Source: JBLMXQ01 sp050257855
GTDB taxonomy: Bacteria; Acidobacteriota; Vicinamibacteria; Vicinamibacterales; CAVVIG01
NCBI GenBank assembly: GCA_050257855.1
Contig: JBLMXQ010000032.1
Location: 43,856 to 107,855, forward strand
DNA: 64,000 nt
Direction: 5' to 3'
In this document: in pieces, positions 42,159 to 50,743 of the stretch
Layout of the letters: each line of letters starts with the position of its first letter
Position numbering within the stretch: position 1 is the first letter of the stretch
Notes under the pieces: generated by a model
The model's database searches: none
Seen by the model: only the letters and a program-made list of their open reading frames with translations
What the model was told of the DNA's origin: nothing
Position numbers and translations under genes: made by a program

Positions 42159-42845
42159 ATGCTGCCGTCGAGCACGGTCGAGAACTACCTCAAGGCGATC
42201 TTCCAGGGACAGGCCGTGCTGGCGCGCGGGGAGCGCCTGGTGCCGATGGGACAGGTCGCGATGGCTCTCAACGTCACGCCGGGCACCGCGACGACGATGA
42301 TCAAGGCGCTGGCCGAGTCGGGACTCGCGGAGTACGAGCCGTACAGCGGCGTGCGACTGACGGCAGCCGGCGAGAAGCTGGCCGGCCTCGTGCTGCGCCG
42401 CCACCGCCTCGTGGAGCTGTTCCTCGTCCAGGTGATGGGGATGAGCTGGGCCGAGGTGCATGACGAAGCCGAGCAGCTCGAGCACGTCGTGTCGGAGCGG
42501 CTGATCGAACGGATCGACGAGATGCTCGGGCGCCCGACGCACGATCCCCACGGCGATCCGATTCCGGACATCGAAGGTACCATCACGGCGCGGCAGCTGG
42601 ACAATCTGATGACCTGTCCCGTCGGCGCGGCGCTGCGCGTCCGGCGCATCGCCGATCAGGACGCGGCCTTCCTGCATTTCATCGAGGAGCACGACCTGAA
42701 ACCCGGGCGGCGGATTGTCGTGGAAGCGCGCGACGCGGCGGCGGACTCGGTGCGGCTGCGCGGCGGCGACGGCCGCGAGATCACGATCGGCGCACGCGCG
42801 GCCTCGAAGCTCCTGGTGGAGCGCCTCGACGCGGAAGTCGCATGA
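42159..42845 (+). CDS. DtxR/MntR-family metal-dependent regulator
   Basis: This encodes 228 residues. N-terminal winged helix-turn-helix (TVENYLKAIFQGQAVL...VPMGQVAMALNVTPGTATTMIKAL), dimerisation domain with metal-site residues (LRRHRLVELFLVQVMG, AEQLEHVVSERLIERID, HGDPIPD), and a C-terminal FeoA/SH3-like domain. It should repress iron- or manganese-regulated genes when metal is bound. Start ATG 42159 behind GGCGGGAG. The target genes are not evident here. Confidence 0.88.
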   Translation: MLPSSTVENYLKAIFQGQAVLARGERLVPMGQVAMALNVTPGTATTMIKALAESGLAEYEPYSGVRLTAAGEKLAGLVLRRHRLVELFLVQVMGMSWAEVHDEAEQLEHVVSERLIERIDEMLGRPTHDPHGDPIPDIEGTITARQLDNLMTCPVGAALRVRRIADQDAAFLHFIEEHDLKPGRRIVVEARDAAADSVRLRGGDGREITIGARAASKLLVERLDAEVA

Positions 42846-42936
42846 GCGTGCGCCAATCGCTCTCTTCAGCCGGGCGATGTACTGGTGTCGGCCTCGACCC
42901 CGTCGGCCGCGCGCCCGAACGGCCGTCCTCCGCGGC

Positions 42937-43380
42937 CTACTCGATGCTCCTCGAATACTTGCCGCTCCTCCGGCTCTTGCGTGAGCCGTGCCCGTCGAGC
43001 ACGCGGCGGATCTCGGCGACGAGCTCGTCCGGCAGGCACGGCTTGGTGATGAACGCGTCGCAGCCGGCCTGGCGCGCGCCCTCGGAGATACCGGCGAGCG
43101 CGTGCCCCGTGAGCGCGACCACCGGGACGTTGGCCGTCCGGGGGTTCGCCTTCAACCGCCGCGTCGCCTCCCAGCCGTCCATCACCGGCAGCGACAGGTC
43201 CATCAGGATGATGTCGGGCGCCAGTTCGGCCGCCCGCTGCAGCGCTTCGATTCCGTTGGCCGCCTGCACGACCTCGAACCCGGAGTACTCCAGGAATTCG
43301 CAGTACATCTCGCGCGCGTCGGGATAGTCATCGACGAGGAGAACGCGCGGTCGATCCGTCTTGCTCTTGCCTGCTGTCAT
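42937..43380 (-). CDS. Single-domain response regulator
   Basis: The protein has 147 residues. CheY-like receiver: acidic pair VLLVDDYPDARE near 15-20, phosphoacceptor Asp in DIILMDLSLPVMDGW near 59, Thr/Lys in VVALTGHAL and FITKPCLP. No output domain; the C-terminal tail is basic (GSRKSRRSGKYSRSIE). ATGA overlap with the histidine kinase gene upstream makes a two-component pair. Confidence 0.93.
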   Translation of the reverse strand: MTAGKSKTDRPRVLLVDDYPDAREMYCEFLEYSGFEVVQAANGIEALQRAAELAPDIILMDLSLPVMDGWEATRRLKANPRTANVPVVALTGHALAGISEGARQAGCDAFITKPCLPDELVAEIRRVLDGHGSRKSRRSGKYSRSIE

Positions 43381-45566
43381 TTTCGTCCCCGGGTTGGCAG
43401 CGTGAGCGTGAAGGTGGAGCCGTGGCCGACACGGCTCTGGACCGTCAGTTGCCCGTCGAGCATCTGTGCGAGGCGCCGGCAAATCGAGAGGCCCAGGCCC
43501 GTGCCGCCGTAAGCACGGGTCGGCGAGTTGTCGAGCTGTCGGAAGTCGTCGAAGATCTTCTCCTGATCGGCGGGCGCGATCCCGATGCCGGTGTCGGCCA
43601 CCGACAGCGCTATCGCGCGCTCGCGCACCAGCCGCCGCGCCGAGATGCGGATGCTGCCCTCGTGCGTGAACTTGAGCGCGTTGCTCAGCAGGTTCATGAG
43701 GATCTGCTTCACCTTCTGGCGGTCGGTCGTGATCGGCCGCAGGCCCGGCCCCAGCTCGCAGGTGACCGCGACGCGCGACCGCAGGACGGTCCGCTCGAGC
43801 TCCGCGTGCACCTCCGCGACGAGCTCGGGGATGGGGAACGTCGAGATCTGCAGCGGCATGCGGCCGGCTTCGATGCGCGAGATGTCGAGGATCTCGTTGA
43901 TGATCGTCAGCAGGTGGCGGCCGTTCGACTCGATGCGCAAGAGCTGGCGCCGCGCGCCGGCGTTGAGCGACCCGGTCACCCCGTGCAGCAGCATCGACGT
44001 GTAACCGAGGATCGCGTTCAGCGGCGTCCGGAACTCGTGCGACATGTTCGCGAGGAACAGCGTCTTGAGCGCGGACGCCTGCTCGAGCTCGATCGCCTGG
44101 CGGCGCAGCAGCTCGTTCTGCTCGGCGATGTCGGCGGTCGCCGCCAGGATCTTCCGCTCGAGCTCGTCCGACCCCTGCTTCAGCTGTTCGTACAGGCGCG
44201 CCTTCTCGAGCGCTTCGCGGCGGTCGTGCAGAATCGTCACGACGGCGGTCAGCTCGCCCTGCTCCGACAGGATCTTGCCGGCGATCGCCTCCACCGGCAT
44301 CTCCTGGCCGGTGATCGAATCGACCAGGGCGATTTCGCCCACGCGCCGCTCGTCGGTGCTGACGAGCATCGCGGCGATGAACGACGAGAAGTGCGCGTCG
44401 TTCGACTGCACCGCGCGCCGCTGGAGGTCGGCCGCTCCCGCCGGGATGGTGAACAGACGCTCGGCCGGCGCGTTCATCAGCGACGTCGCGCCGCCGGCGT
44501 CGGTCACCACGATCGGGTCCGCGACCGAGTCGATGATGAGATTCAGCCGGCCGCTCTCCGCGCGCGCCCGCGCCTCGGCGATCCGCAGCCGGCGGTAGTT
44601 CTCCTCGATCTCCAGGCTCGCGCGCCCCGGATCGGTCACGGGGCGCAGAATCGACACGACACCGGTGCGGTGCGGCGGGTCCTCGGTGATCGTGCTGAGC
44701 AGCTCGAAGAGCAGGTCGGACCCGTCGGCCGGATTGACGAGGAGCAGCTCGCCGCGGGCGGCGCCGGTCTCCTCGATCGCTCCGTTCGACAGCGCCGAGG
44801 AGAGCAGCATGTTGTTCGTCCGCACGGCGCGGCGGCGGCCCTCGCTCTCCTCCTCGGACGCCGTGAACAACGTCAGCGCGCGCGCGTTCGCGATGATCAG
44901 ACGCCCTTCGGTGTCGGTCAGCAGAATCGGATCGGTGACGGCGTTGATGATGCCGTAGAGGAGCGACCGCTCGCGTTCCTGGCTGCGGTCGCCCCGGGCC
45001 GGCGCCTGCTGGCGCAGGATCTGATCGAGCCTCTGGCCGACCACGGACGTGAACCACTCGACGTCGGCCGAGAGTTGCGGATCCGCGGCCAGCAGGAGAA
45101 GCCCGAACGCCTGGTCGTCGCGCCCCGAGCCGCCGCTGAGCGGAACGGCGTGGAAGCCGGATTCGCCGAACGGCGTGGCCGGCCGGCGGCGGCGATCGAG
45201 CGGTCCGTGCGCCGCCGCGAAGAAGGTGCGGCGACGGTCGACGAGCGCGGTGACGAGCGGGTTGGTCCAGTCGTCGAGCGACACGGAGAAGGCGGACACG
45301 GCGTCGGCGGGAAGCCCGTACCAACCGACGGTATGCAGGGCCCGTTCGCCGACCGGCCGCACGAGACAGGCCGACTGGTGCACGCCGGCGGACTCGCCGA
45401 GCCACTGCAGCGCGTACTGCCCGCAGTCGTCGAGCCCGACCCGGCTCAGGAATCCTTCGAGCAGCCGCACGCGGGCTCCGGACGGGTCCGGCCGCCGCAG
45501 GGATCGGGCGGCGGGCGCCCCGGCATGCGCGGCTCCGTTCGACCTAGGCGCGCGAGACTGCACGCC
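43377..45566 (-). CDS. Sensor histidine kinase with GAF and PAS domains
   Basis: About 729 residues from the start shown. GAF-like domain at the N-terminus (LLEGFLSRVGLDDCGQYALQWL...), then two or three PAS-like repeats (SVADPIVVTDAGGATSLMNAP), a coiled-coil, HisKA with phospho-His in FLANMSHEFRTPLNAILGY, and HATPase motifs NALKFTHEGS, DTGIGIAPADQEKIF and GGTGLGLSICRRLAQ. No transmembrane helix, so a cytoplasmic sensor. A frame to 45650 exists but overlaps the gas-vesicle pseudogene; GTG near 45564-45566 or a later GTG is likelier. Confidence 0.88.
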   Translation of the reverse strand, partial: GVQSRAPRSNGAAHAGAPAARSLRRPDPSGARVRLLEGFLSRVGLDDCGQYALQWLGESAGVHQSACLVRPVGERALHTVGWYGLPADAVSAFSVSLDDWTNPLVTALVDRRRTFFAAAHGPLDRRRRPATPFGESGFHAVPLSGGSGRDDQAFGLLLLAADPQLSADVEWFTSVVGQRLDQILRQQAPARGDRSQERERSLLYGIINAVTDPILLTDTEGRLIIANARALTLFTASEEESEGRRRAVRTNNMLLSSALSNGAIEETGAARGELLLVNPADGSDLLFELLSTITEDPPHRTGVVSILRPVTDPGRASLEIEENYRRLRIAEARARAESGRLNLIIDSVADPIVVTDAGGATSLMNAPAERLFTIPAGAADLQRRAVQSNDAHFSSFIAAMLVSTDERRVGEIALVDSITGQEMPVEAIAGKILSEQGELTAVVTILHDRREALEKARLYEQLKQGSDELERKILAATADIAEQNELLRRQAIELEQASALKTLFLANMSHEFRTPLNAILGYTSMLLHGVTGSLNAGARRQLLRIESNGRHLLTIINEILDISRIEAGRMPLQISTFPIPELVAEVHAELERTVLRSRVAVTCELGPGLRPITTDRQKVKQILMNLLSNALKFTHEGSIRISARRLVRERAIALSVADTGIGIAPADQEKIFDDFRQLDNSPTRAYGGTGLGLSICRRLAQMLDGQLTVQSRVGHGSTFTLTLPTRGRK

Positions 45567-45815
45567 GCCGACCGCCAGCAGCGTGGTGGACCGCGCCAGC
45601 ACTCTGGAGCTGAGCACGGAGCGCGGCGTTTTCGGCGATGACTTCCTCATATCCCTTGCCCTCGAGGGCAGGCTTCGAGACCCGGGCTTCCACGGTGCTC
45701 AGGTCGGTGCCGACCAGCGATGCGCGTACCCACGCGTCGATCACGAACCCTCGTCGAGGACGCGATCGAGCACGTCGATGAGACGGGTCCGGCCGGCGGC
45801 TCGCTCAACGGGCAT
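45544..45815 (-). pseudogene. Frameshifted gas vesicle structural protein gene (GvpA/GvpJ family)
   Basis: From ATG 45813-45815, behind a good AAAGGGAG site, the frame reads MPVERAAGRTRLIDVLDRVL then DEG. One base is missing near 45746, and the next frame continues FVIDAWVRASLVGTDLSTVE then ARV. This is the highly conserved GvpA-family core (DRVLDxGxVIDAWVRxSLVGxxLxxxEARV). The rest (KPALEGKGYEEVIAENAAL...) reaches a stop at 45544. Unless it is an assembly error, no intact product is made. No other gvp genes are in the window. Confidence 0.75.
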
Positions 45816-46052
45816 CCGGGCACTCCCTTTCGATCAGACACGCGTCACTCTACCTGCGCGGCGCGCGGCCGCCGCCAGGAACGTTCCGCCGGCCGCCTCT
45901 TGTTGCAGGCCGTTCGACTGGGCGGGGCTATCTCAGCAATGCCGGTGCCAGCAGACACGATCAAACCTCAGCAAATGTATGGGCATCAACCAGACATCGA
46001 ATGAGGTTCGCATCAAAGGCTGACAACACCAACAGTGCGTCGTAGTGATTTG
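45816..46052. other. Intergenic gap, less GC-rich
   Basis: About 240 bases without a supportable gene, noticeably richer in A+T towards 46060 than its neighbours. No clear hairpin or promoter was identified. Confidence 0.4.
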
Positions 46053-46703
46053 CTACAACACGTGAGGGAGTTCGTTTGGACTTCCAACGACGAGAACGCC
46101 CTCTTCAAATGATTTCGTCGGAAATCCCTCGAACCCGAATCCGTAGCTTGCGAGACAGATGCCGGATCCGGCGTCGCGCGCCGTCTGCCAGTCGATGAGC
46201 GAGTCACCGACGAGGACCGTCTGCGCCGTCTCGATGTGCGCGGCGGCCGCGAGCTGCCGCAGGCCGGCGCCGTCAGGCTTGCGCGGCTGAGGGCCGTCGC
46301 CCCCGAGGACGCGCTCGGGCGGGAAGAAGCCGGCCAGGCCGACGCCGTCGAGCACCTTCCGGGTCGCGGCCAGCGGCTTGTTGGTGAGCACGGCGAGCGG
46401 CGCGCGCCGTCCGAGCGCCTCGAGCGCGCCGGGAATGCCGTCGTACGGGCGCGTGTGCCGCAGCAGGTGAGCGTCGTAGATGGCGAGAAACCGCGCGAGC
46501 GCGTCCGGCGGCGCGACGATCCCGGCCGCAGCGAACGCCCGCCCGACCAGAACCCCGACGCCCTCGCCGACCATCCGGCCGACCTGCTCGACCGGCAGCG
46601 GCGAGCCGCCGCACGCGACGAGCAGCTCGTTGGCCGCGTCCGCGATGTCGCGCCGCGAGTCGACGAGCGTGCCGTCGAGATCGAATACGATGAGGCGAAA
46701 CAT
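46053..46703 (-). CDS. gph: HAD-family phosphatase, phosphoglycolate phosphatase-like
   Basis: This encodes 216 residues from ATG 46701-46703. HAD motif I FDLDGTLVDSRRDIADA at residues 6-22, motif II VLTNKP near 100, motif III Lys in QPRKPDGAGL, motif IV VLVGDSLIDWQTARDAG. The cap and length fit Gph, but substrate specificity within this group cannot be read by eye. It has a 23-base gap from queD. Confidence 0.85.
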   Translation of the reverse strand: MFRLIVFDLDGTLVDSRRDIADAANELLVACGGSPLPVEQVGRMVGEGVGVLVGRAFAAAGIVAPPDALARFLAIYDAHLLRHTRPYDGIPGALEALGRRAPLAVLTNKPLAATRKVLDGVGLAGFFPPERVLGGDGPQPRKPDGAGLRQLAAAAHIETAQTVLVGDSLIDWQTARDAGSGICLASYGFGFEGFPTKSFEEGVLVVGSPNELPHVL

Positions 46704-46726
46704 GCGAGGACCCGGGTGGCGGGGTC

Positions 46727-47134
46727 TCAATCCTCGGCCCGAAACTCCGCAAACGAGGTCGGCGTCTCCCAGACCGTCACGCGCACCACGGGAAATCCCT
46801 GCTCGAGCGCGTAGTCGAAGATGAGCTTCGCGATGCGCTCGACGGTCGGGTTGCTGTCGAGGAGGTAGATCGGCTCACCGAGGCTCGCGAGCGGCGCGAC
46901 CAACGGATCGTCGTGCCGCAGGAGCATCTTGTGATCGAGCTCGCGATCGATCCAGCCCTTCACGACGCGCTTGATGTCGCTGAAGTCGCAGACCATGTTC
47001 CGGTTGTCGAGCTGCCCCGTCGTGACCTCGATCTCCGCCACCGCGTTGTGGCCGTGCGGATGCTTGCACACGCCGTCGTAGTCGAGCAGCCGGTGGCCAT
47101 AGCAGAAGTCGATGCGCTTGGTGACTGAATACAT
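46727..47134 (-). CDS. queD: 6-carboxy-tetrahydropterin synthase QueD
   Basis: The protein has 135 residues. Zinc histidines in FCYGHRLLDYDGVCKHPHGHN; catalytic Cys is the one in DGVCKH. Glu in the C-terminal VTVWETPTSFAEF. It makes carboxytetrahydropterin, the first dedicated step to queuosine. queC lies divergently, separated by the inverted simple repeat. Confidence 0.93.
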   Translation of the reverse strand: MYSVTKRIDFCYGHRLLDYDGVCKHPHGHNAVAEIEVTTGQLDNRNMVCDFSDIKRVVKGWIDRELDHKMLLRHDDPLVAPLASLGEPIYLLDSNPTVERIAKLIFDYALEQGFPVVRVTVWETPTSFAEFRAED

Positions 47135-47136
47135 GG

Positions 47137-47288
47137 CTGAAAGGGTGAATGTGGTGATGCGGCGAAATGGTGAAATGGTGAAATGGCGAGTGGCGATAAG
47201 ATGAAGTGGCGATATGGTGATTCACCTCACCACTTCACCACTTTACCATTTTCACGATTTTCCATTTCATTACTTCACCCTTTCACCA
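47137..47288. repeat. Inverted simple-repeat arms between queD and queC
   Basis: Left arm (47137-47220) of AATGGTGA / AGTGGCGA words; right arm (47221-47288) of TCACCACTTCACC words; the switch of strand happens at GATATGGTGATTCACC. Same word families as near 9.1-9.5 kb and 13.9 kb. It fills the whole gap where divergent promoters should be. Confidence 0.75.
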
Positions 47289-47300
47289 ACCCCTCCCTTT

Positions 47301-47972
47301 ATGTCCACCGCCGTTCTCCTGTCGGGCGGTCTCGATAGCGCGGTCCTCCTCGCGGAGGAAGCCCGGCGCGACGAGGTCCAGCCGATTTACGTCAGCGTCG
47401 GCCTCGCCTGGGAGCCGGCCGAGCGCCAGGCGGTCGCCCGCCTGCTCGCTGCGCCCCCCTTCACAGGGCGCGTGCGGCCGCTCGTGTCGCTCTCGGTCGA
47501 CATGCGGGACGTGTACGCGGCGAGCCACTGGGCCGTCGCCGGGACGCCGCCGGCGTACCACACTCCGGACGAGGACGTGTACCTGCCGGGCCGCAACGTG
47601 ATCCTGCTCGGAAAGGCCGGCGTGTTCTGTGCGGCGGCGGCGATCGATCGGCTCGTGCTCGCGACGCTCGCCCACAATCCGTTTCCCGACGCGACGCCCG
47701 CATTCCGCGAGTCGATGCAGCGGACGCTGTCGCTCGGCCTGGCGCATCACCTGACGATCGAGGCGCCCTACGACGGCGTGAGGAAGGCGGAGGTCGTGCG
47801 CCGCGGACTGGCCCTGGGGGTGCCGCTCGAGCACACACTCTCGTGCATGAGCCCGGCAGGCGCACGACACTGCGGCACCTGCAGCAAGTGCCGCGAACGA
47901 CACGACGCGTTCCGCGAAATCGGCAGTCCGGATCCGACCGACTACGCCGACCGGACGCATGTCGGGCTTTGA
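47301..47972 (+). CDS. queC: 7-cyano-7-deazaguanine synthase QueC-like
   Basis: This encodes 223 residues. PP-loop SGGLDSAVLL at residues 8-17; VYLPGRNVILLGKAG; zinc cysteines in LSCMSPAGARHCGTCSKCRERH near 190-215. It converts carboxydeazaguanine to preQ0. Start ATG 47301 directly after the repeat arm; longer frames translate the repeat. Slightly divergent from the classic E. coli-type QueC at the N-terminal half. Confidence 0.85.
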   Translation: MSTAVLLSGGLDSAVLLAEEARRDEVQPIYVSVGLAWEPAERQAVARLLAAPPFTGRVRPLVSLSVDMRDVYAASHWAVAGTPPAYHTPDEDVYLPGRNVILLGKAGVFCAAAAIDRLVLATLAHNPFPDATPAFRESMQRTLSLGLAHHLTIEAPYDGVRKAEVVRRGLALGVPLEHTLSCMSPAGARHCGTCSKCRERHDAFREIGSPDPTDYADRTHVGL

Positions 47973-48006
47973 GATCGGCGATCGAATGCTCGGGAGAGGC
48001 GGTTGG

Positions 48007-48036
48007 GCGATCGCCGATCGCGCGATCGGCGATCGC
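48007..48036. repeat. Perfect 30-base palindrome between queC and the DUF4097 gene
   Basis: Left arm GCGATCGCCGATCGC is exactly repeated in reverse complement at 48022-48036. It contains the octamer GCGATCGC at its two ends and a further GATCGCGCGATC at the centre. Lies between convergent genes 35 and 14 bases away, so it may stop transcription from both sides, but there are no T-runs. Flanking DNA holds more GATCGGCGATCG-like words. Confidence 0.85.
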
Positions 48037-48050
48037 GGGGTCGGCGAAGC

Positions 48051-48944
48051 CTAGTACCGACGGAGCGTGATCGAGCCGTCGCCGGTCCGCACGCGCACTT
48101 GCCGGCCGCCGGCGCCGAGCGTGCCGCGCACGCTCTTCTTCGAGATCTCGCCGGTGACACCCGTAACGGCGATGCCGTTCAGCTCGACGCGTCCATCGCC
48201 CGTGTGCGCATCGAGGGTGCCGCTGAAGCCGTCGGGCAGCGCCAGCGCGACCGATCCGTCACCCGTGACGATGTCCCAGTCGTCGGTCGTCGCGCTGCCG
48301 GCCGAGGCCTGCACCTTCACGCTCCCGTCGCCCGTGCGCACACGCACGCCGGTCAGCCTGCCGTCGACCGCGACGCTGCCGTCGCCGCTGTCCACGTCGA
48401 CCGCGCCGCTCGCGTTCGTCAGGGTGATCGAGCCGTCACCGGTGTGTGCCTTCACGCCGCCCGTCAGATCGTGCGCGACGATGCTGCCGTCGCCGGATCG
48501 CAGGTCGCAGCGGCCGGTGATCCGCTCGACCAGGATCGACCCGTCGCCGCTCGACGCCTCAAGCGTTCCGGCTTCCGGCATCTGGACGATCAGGTTCACC
48601 CTGGCGTTGTTGCCCCAGCCGAGCTCGATGCCGCCGCCCCGGGGCTTCCGGACGGCGACTGTTACCTGGTTCCCGGACTGAGACGCCTGCACCTCGAGCG
48701 CGTCCGCGGCCTCCTTGCTTCGCGCGTGCCGCTCGAGGGTCACCACAACTTCGGGACGGTCCCACGGCCGGACCTCGATGGATCCATCGAAGGTCGACAG
48801 CGACACGTCCGGCGTCCCGGCGACGTTGAATCGCTTCTCCTGCCGGTCCACGTACTGCGCCGCCTGGACCAGGTCCACGCATCCCGCGCCGACCAGCCCG
48901 ACAGCCAGAACCGGCGCCAGGCCGGTGCGCGACAGCCATTTCAT
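48051..48944 (-). CDS. DUF4097 beta-helix lipoprotein
   Basis: This encodes 297 residues. Signal peptide with lipobox (AVGLVGAGC), so a lipoprotein. From about residue 130, a short repeat of roughly 18-22 residues carries the core SGDGSI / TGDGSV about eight times, as expected for a right-handed beta-helix of the DUF4097 type. No enzymatic motif. Function unknown; probably structural or adhesion-like at the cell envelope. The start is ATG 48942-48944, not the longer frame. Confidence 0.82.
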   Translation of the reverse strand: MKWLSRTGLAPVLAVGLVGAGCVDLVQAAQYVDRQEKRFNVAGTPDVSLSTFDGSIEVRPWDRPEVVVTLERHARSKEAADALEVQASQSGNQVTVAVRKPRGGGIELGWGNNARVNLIVQMPEAGTLEASSGDGSILVERITGRCDLRSGDGSIVAHDLTGGVKAHTGDGSITLTNASGAVDVDSGDGSVAVDGRLTGVRVRTGDGSVKVQASAGSATTDDWDIVTGDGSVALALPDGFSGTLDAHTGDGRVELNGIAVTGVTGEISKKSVRGTLGAGGRQVRVRTGDGSITLRRY

Positions 48945-49009
48945 GAGCTGACTCCTCTCGAACGGCTTAGACGAAATGCGGCGTGGCCGCGTTCGGGGCC
49001 GGACTGCGG

Positions 49010-50251
49010 TCAGCCGAGAGGCGACCGGTCGCGCGAGTACACCAGCTGACCCGCCACGTACGTCTGCACGACCGCCAGCTGCGCGTCGAGGACCACCAGA
49101 TCGGCCGGCGCCTGCGGCACGAGCAGTCCGTGCCCGACCAGGCCGAGCTCGCGCGCGGGCGTCGTCGCGCACAGCGCGGCGGCGTCGGGCAGCGACAGGC
49201 CGACCCGGCCGACCAGCATCTGGAACGCCCGGTCCATCGTGAGGACGCTGCCGGCAATCGTGCCATCGTCGAGGAGCGCCGACGAAGGGCCGACGGTAAT
49301 CGGCTGTCCCCCGAGGACCGTGCGGCGCCCGACGGGCATCCCCGATGCCGCCGTTCCGTCCGTGATAGCCATGACGCGCGAGGGGCGCTTGGCGGCGACG
49401 GTGGCGCGGACGAGCGCCGGGTGCACGTGGAAGCCATCGCAGATGACCTCGGCCGCGATTTCCTCGCTCTGCAGGACGGCGCCGGCGAGTCCCGGCGCAC
49501 GATGCCCGAGGGGCGGCATGCGGTTGAACAGGTGCGTCGCCTGGCTCGCGCCGGCCGCAATGGCCGCGAGCCCCTCCTCGAATGTCGCCGCCGAATGGCC
49601 GAGCGACACCCGGTGTCCGCGCGCAAGCAGCCACCCGATGAGATCGAGAGCGCCGTCGAGCTCCGGCGCAATCGTCACGATGCCGACGTCCGGGGCAGCG
49701 CGTTCGATTTCGTCCAGGATCTCGCTGGCGTTGAAGTCGTCGCCCGGTGCAGCCGCCCCGGGCCCGACGGTGCCCGGCCGGCCGCGATCCAGGGCCTGGC
49801 GCGGGAGGCGCAGACAGCGCGCGGGCTGCGCTCCGCGGTACTCAGGGCTGACGAAGTTGCTCTCGAGATGGGCGGGCAGCACGCGGGCCGCACGGTCCGG
49901 CGGCGTTTCGCGCGCGGCACGCACTCCGGCCAGGAGGGTGCGCAGCGCCCCGGGCGCGCACGCCACCGTCGTCGGACAGAATGCCGTGACGCCATAACGC
50001 GGGAGCCGGCCGGCAATGGCCGCAACGGCGCTCCCGCCGTCCAGGGTGTCGGTGCCCTCGACACCGTGAACGTGAACGTCGATGAAGCCGGGCACGATGT
50101 AGTGGCCGTGGAACGCGAACGGCGGACCCGGGGCGCCGCCGGGCGTCGTGCCGGGACGGACGTCGGCGATGCGGTCGCCGTCGATCACGAGCGTGCCCGG
50201 CGAGAGCATGCGGTCGGGCAGCACGAGGTCGGCGCCCGACAGGACGATCAT
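49010..50251 (-). CDS. nagA: N-acetylglucosamine-6-phosphate deacetylase
   Basis: The protein has 413 residues and is an amidohydrolase. H-x-H in FIDVHVHGVEGTD near 60, metal and substrate residues in PAHLESNFVSPEYRGAQ, GHSAATFEEGL, THLFNRM and HVHPALVRATVAAK, and catalytic Asp in AITDGTAASGMP. It deacetylates GlcNAc-6-P and may use sugar released by the GH3 enzyme at 5.5-7.3 kb. The short gap to the next upstream gene suggests one transcript. Confidence 0.93.
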   Translation of the reverse strand: MIVLSGADLVLPDRMLSPGTLVIDGDRIADVRPGTTPGGAPGPPFAFHGHYIVPGFIDVHVHGVEGTDTLDGGSAVAAIAGRLPRYGVTAFCPTTVACAPGALRTLLAGVRAARETPPDRAARVLPAHLESNFVSPEYRGAQPARCLRLPRQALDRGRPGTVGPGAAAPGDDFNASEILDEIERAAPDVGIVTIAPELDGALDLIGWLLARGHRVSLGHSAATFEEGLAAIAAGASQATHLFNRMPPLGHRAPGLAGAVLQSEEIAAEVICDGFHVHPALVRATVAAKRPSRVMAITDGTAASGMPVGRRTVLGGQPITVGPSSALLDDGTIAGSVLTMDRAFQMLVGRVGLSLPDAAALCATTPARELGLVGHGLLVPQAPADLVVLDAQLAVVQTYVAGQLVYSRDRSPLG

Positions 50252-50306
50252 GGACCGGCGACTCCGGCCAGGCGCCCGCCCGACCGCGGCTGGGCATCAC
50301 GCGGCG

Positions 50307-50723
50307 TCATTCGGTCGTATCGTCGGGGTCGCGGCCCCAGTCGGTATGCAGGTGCAGCTTGCGGCCGGCCGGCGGCAGCGCGTTGGCGCGGTCGACGCGG
50401 CCGAGCAGGGAGGAGAGCGCCCGCTCGTCGGGCGCAGTGACGACGAGCACCCCGCCGCCCAGGTCGGGCGGGAAGCGCCGGTCGTCGAGGTAGTCGCGGT
50501 CCATGGTGACGAGCGTGCGCCGGAGCTGCTGCGCGAGCTGATAGTGCCGCAGGTCGGAGGCGCGCCGCAGCCCGTCCTCCTCCATGACGAAGAGCACGTC
50601 CCATCCGAGCTGCGTCCGCATGAAGGCCACGAGTCCGGCCGGCACGTTGGCGTCCACGTAGATGCGCGGCCGGGGCGACAGGCGCTCGGCGTGCGGCGCC
50701 AGCTCCGATGACAGCGTTCCCAT
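50307..50723 (-). CDS. PIN-like DUF5615-type protein
   Basis: This encodes 138 residues. IYVDANVPAGLVAFMRTQLG begins the PIN-like fold and TLVTMDRDYLDDRRFP carries a second acidic cluster, as in DUF5615/Mut7-C-like putative nucleases often found as toxin components. No partner antitoxin-like small gene was recognised next to it. It may be ordinary in this operon. Ends 55 bases before nagA. Confidence 0.72.
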   Translation of the reverse strand: MGTLSSELAPHAERLSPRPRIYVDANVPAGLVAFMRTQLGWDVLFVMEEDGLRRASDLRHYQLAQQLRRTLVTMDRDYLDDRRFPPDLGGGVLVVTAPDERALSSLLGRVDRANALPPAGRKLHLHTDWGRDPDDTTE

Positions 50724-50743
50724 CCGAATGGCCGGCCCGGCCG

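Noticed and set aside
43422..45641. 739-residue frame opposite the histidine kinase
   Set aside because: Composition is typical of antisense to GC-rich genes and it matches no family; the minus-strand kinase motifs are complete.
45740..45750. Programmed frameshift in the gas-vesicle gene
   Set aside because: No slippery heptamer or downstream structure was seen; mutation or sequence error is simpler.
45647..45841. 64-residue frame (MSDRKGVPG...) near the kinase start
   Set aside because: Overlaps the gas-vesicle pseudogene in another frame and has no family resemblance.
47137..47288. CRISPR array
   Set aside because: Words are too short and irregular, change orientation midway and have no spacers of uniform length.
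50307..50723. Toxin-antitoxin pair with the PIN-like gene
   Set aside because: No small partner gene next to it; DUF5615 proteins also occur without one.
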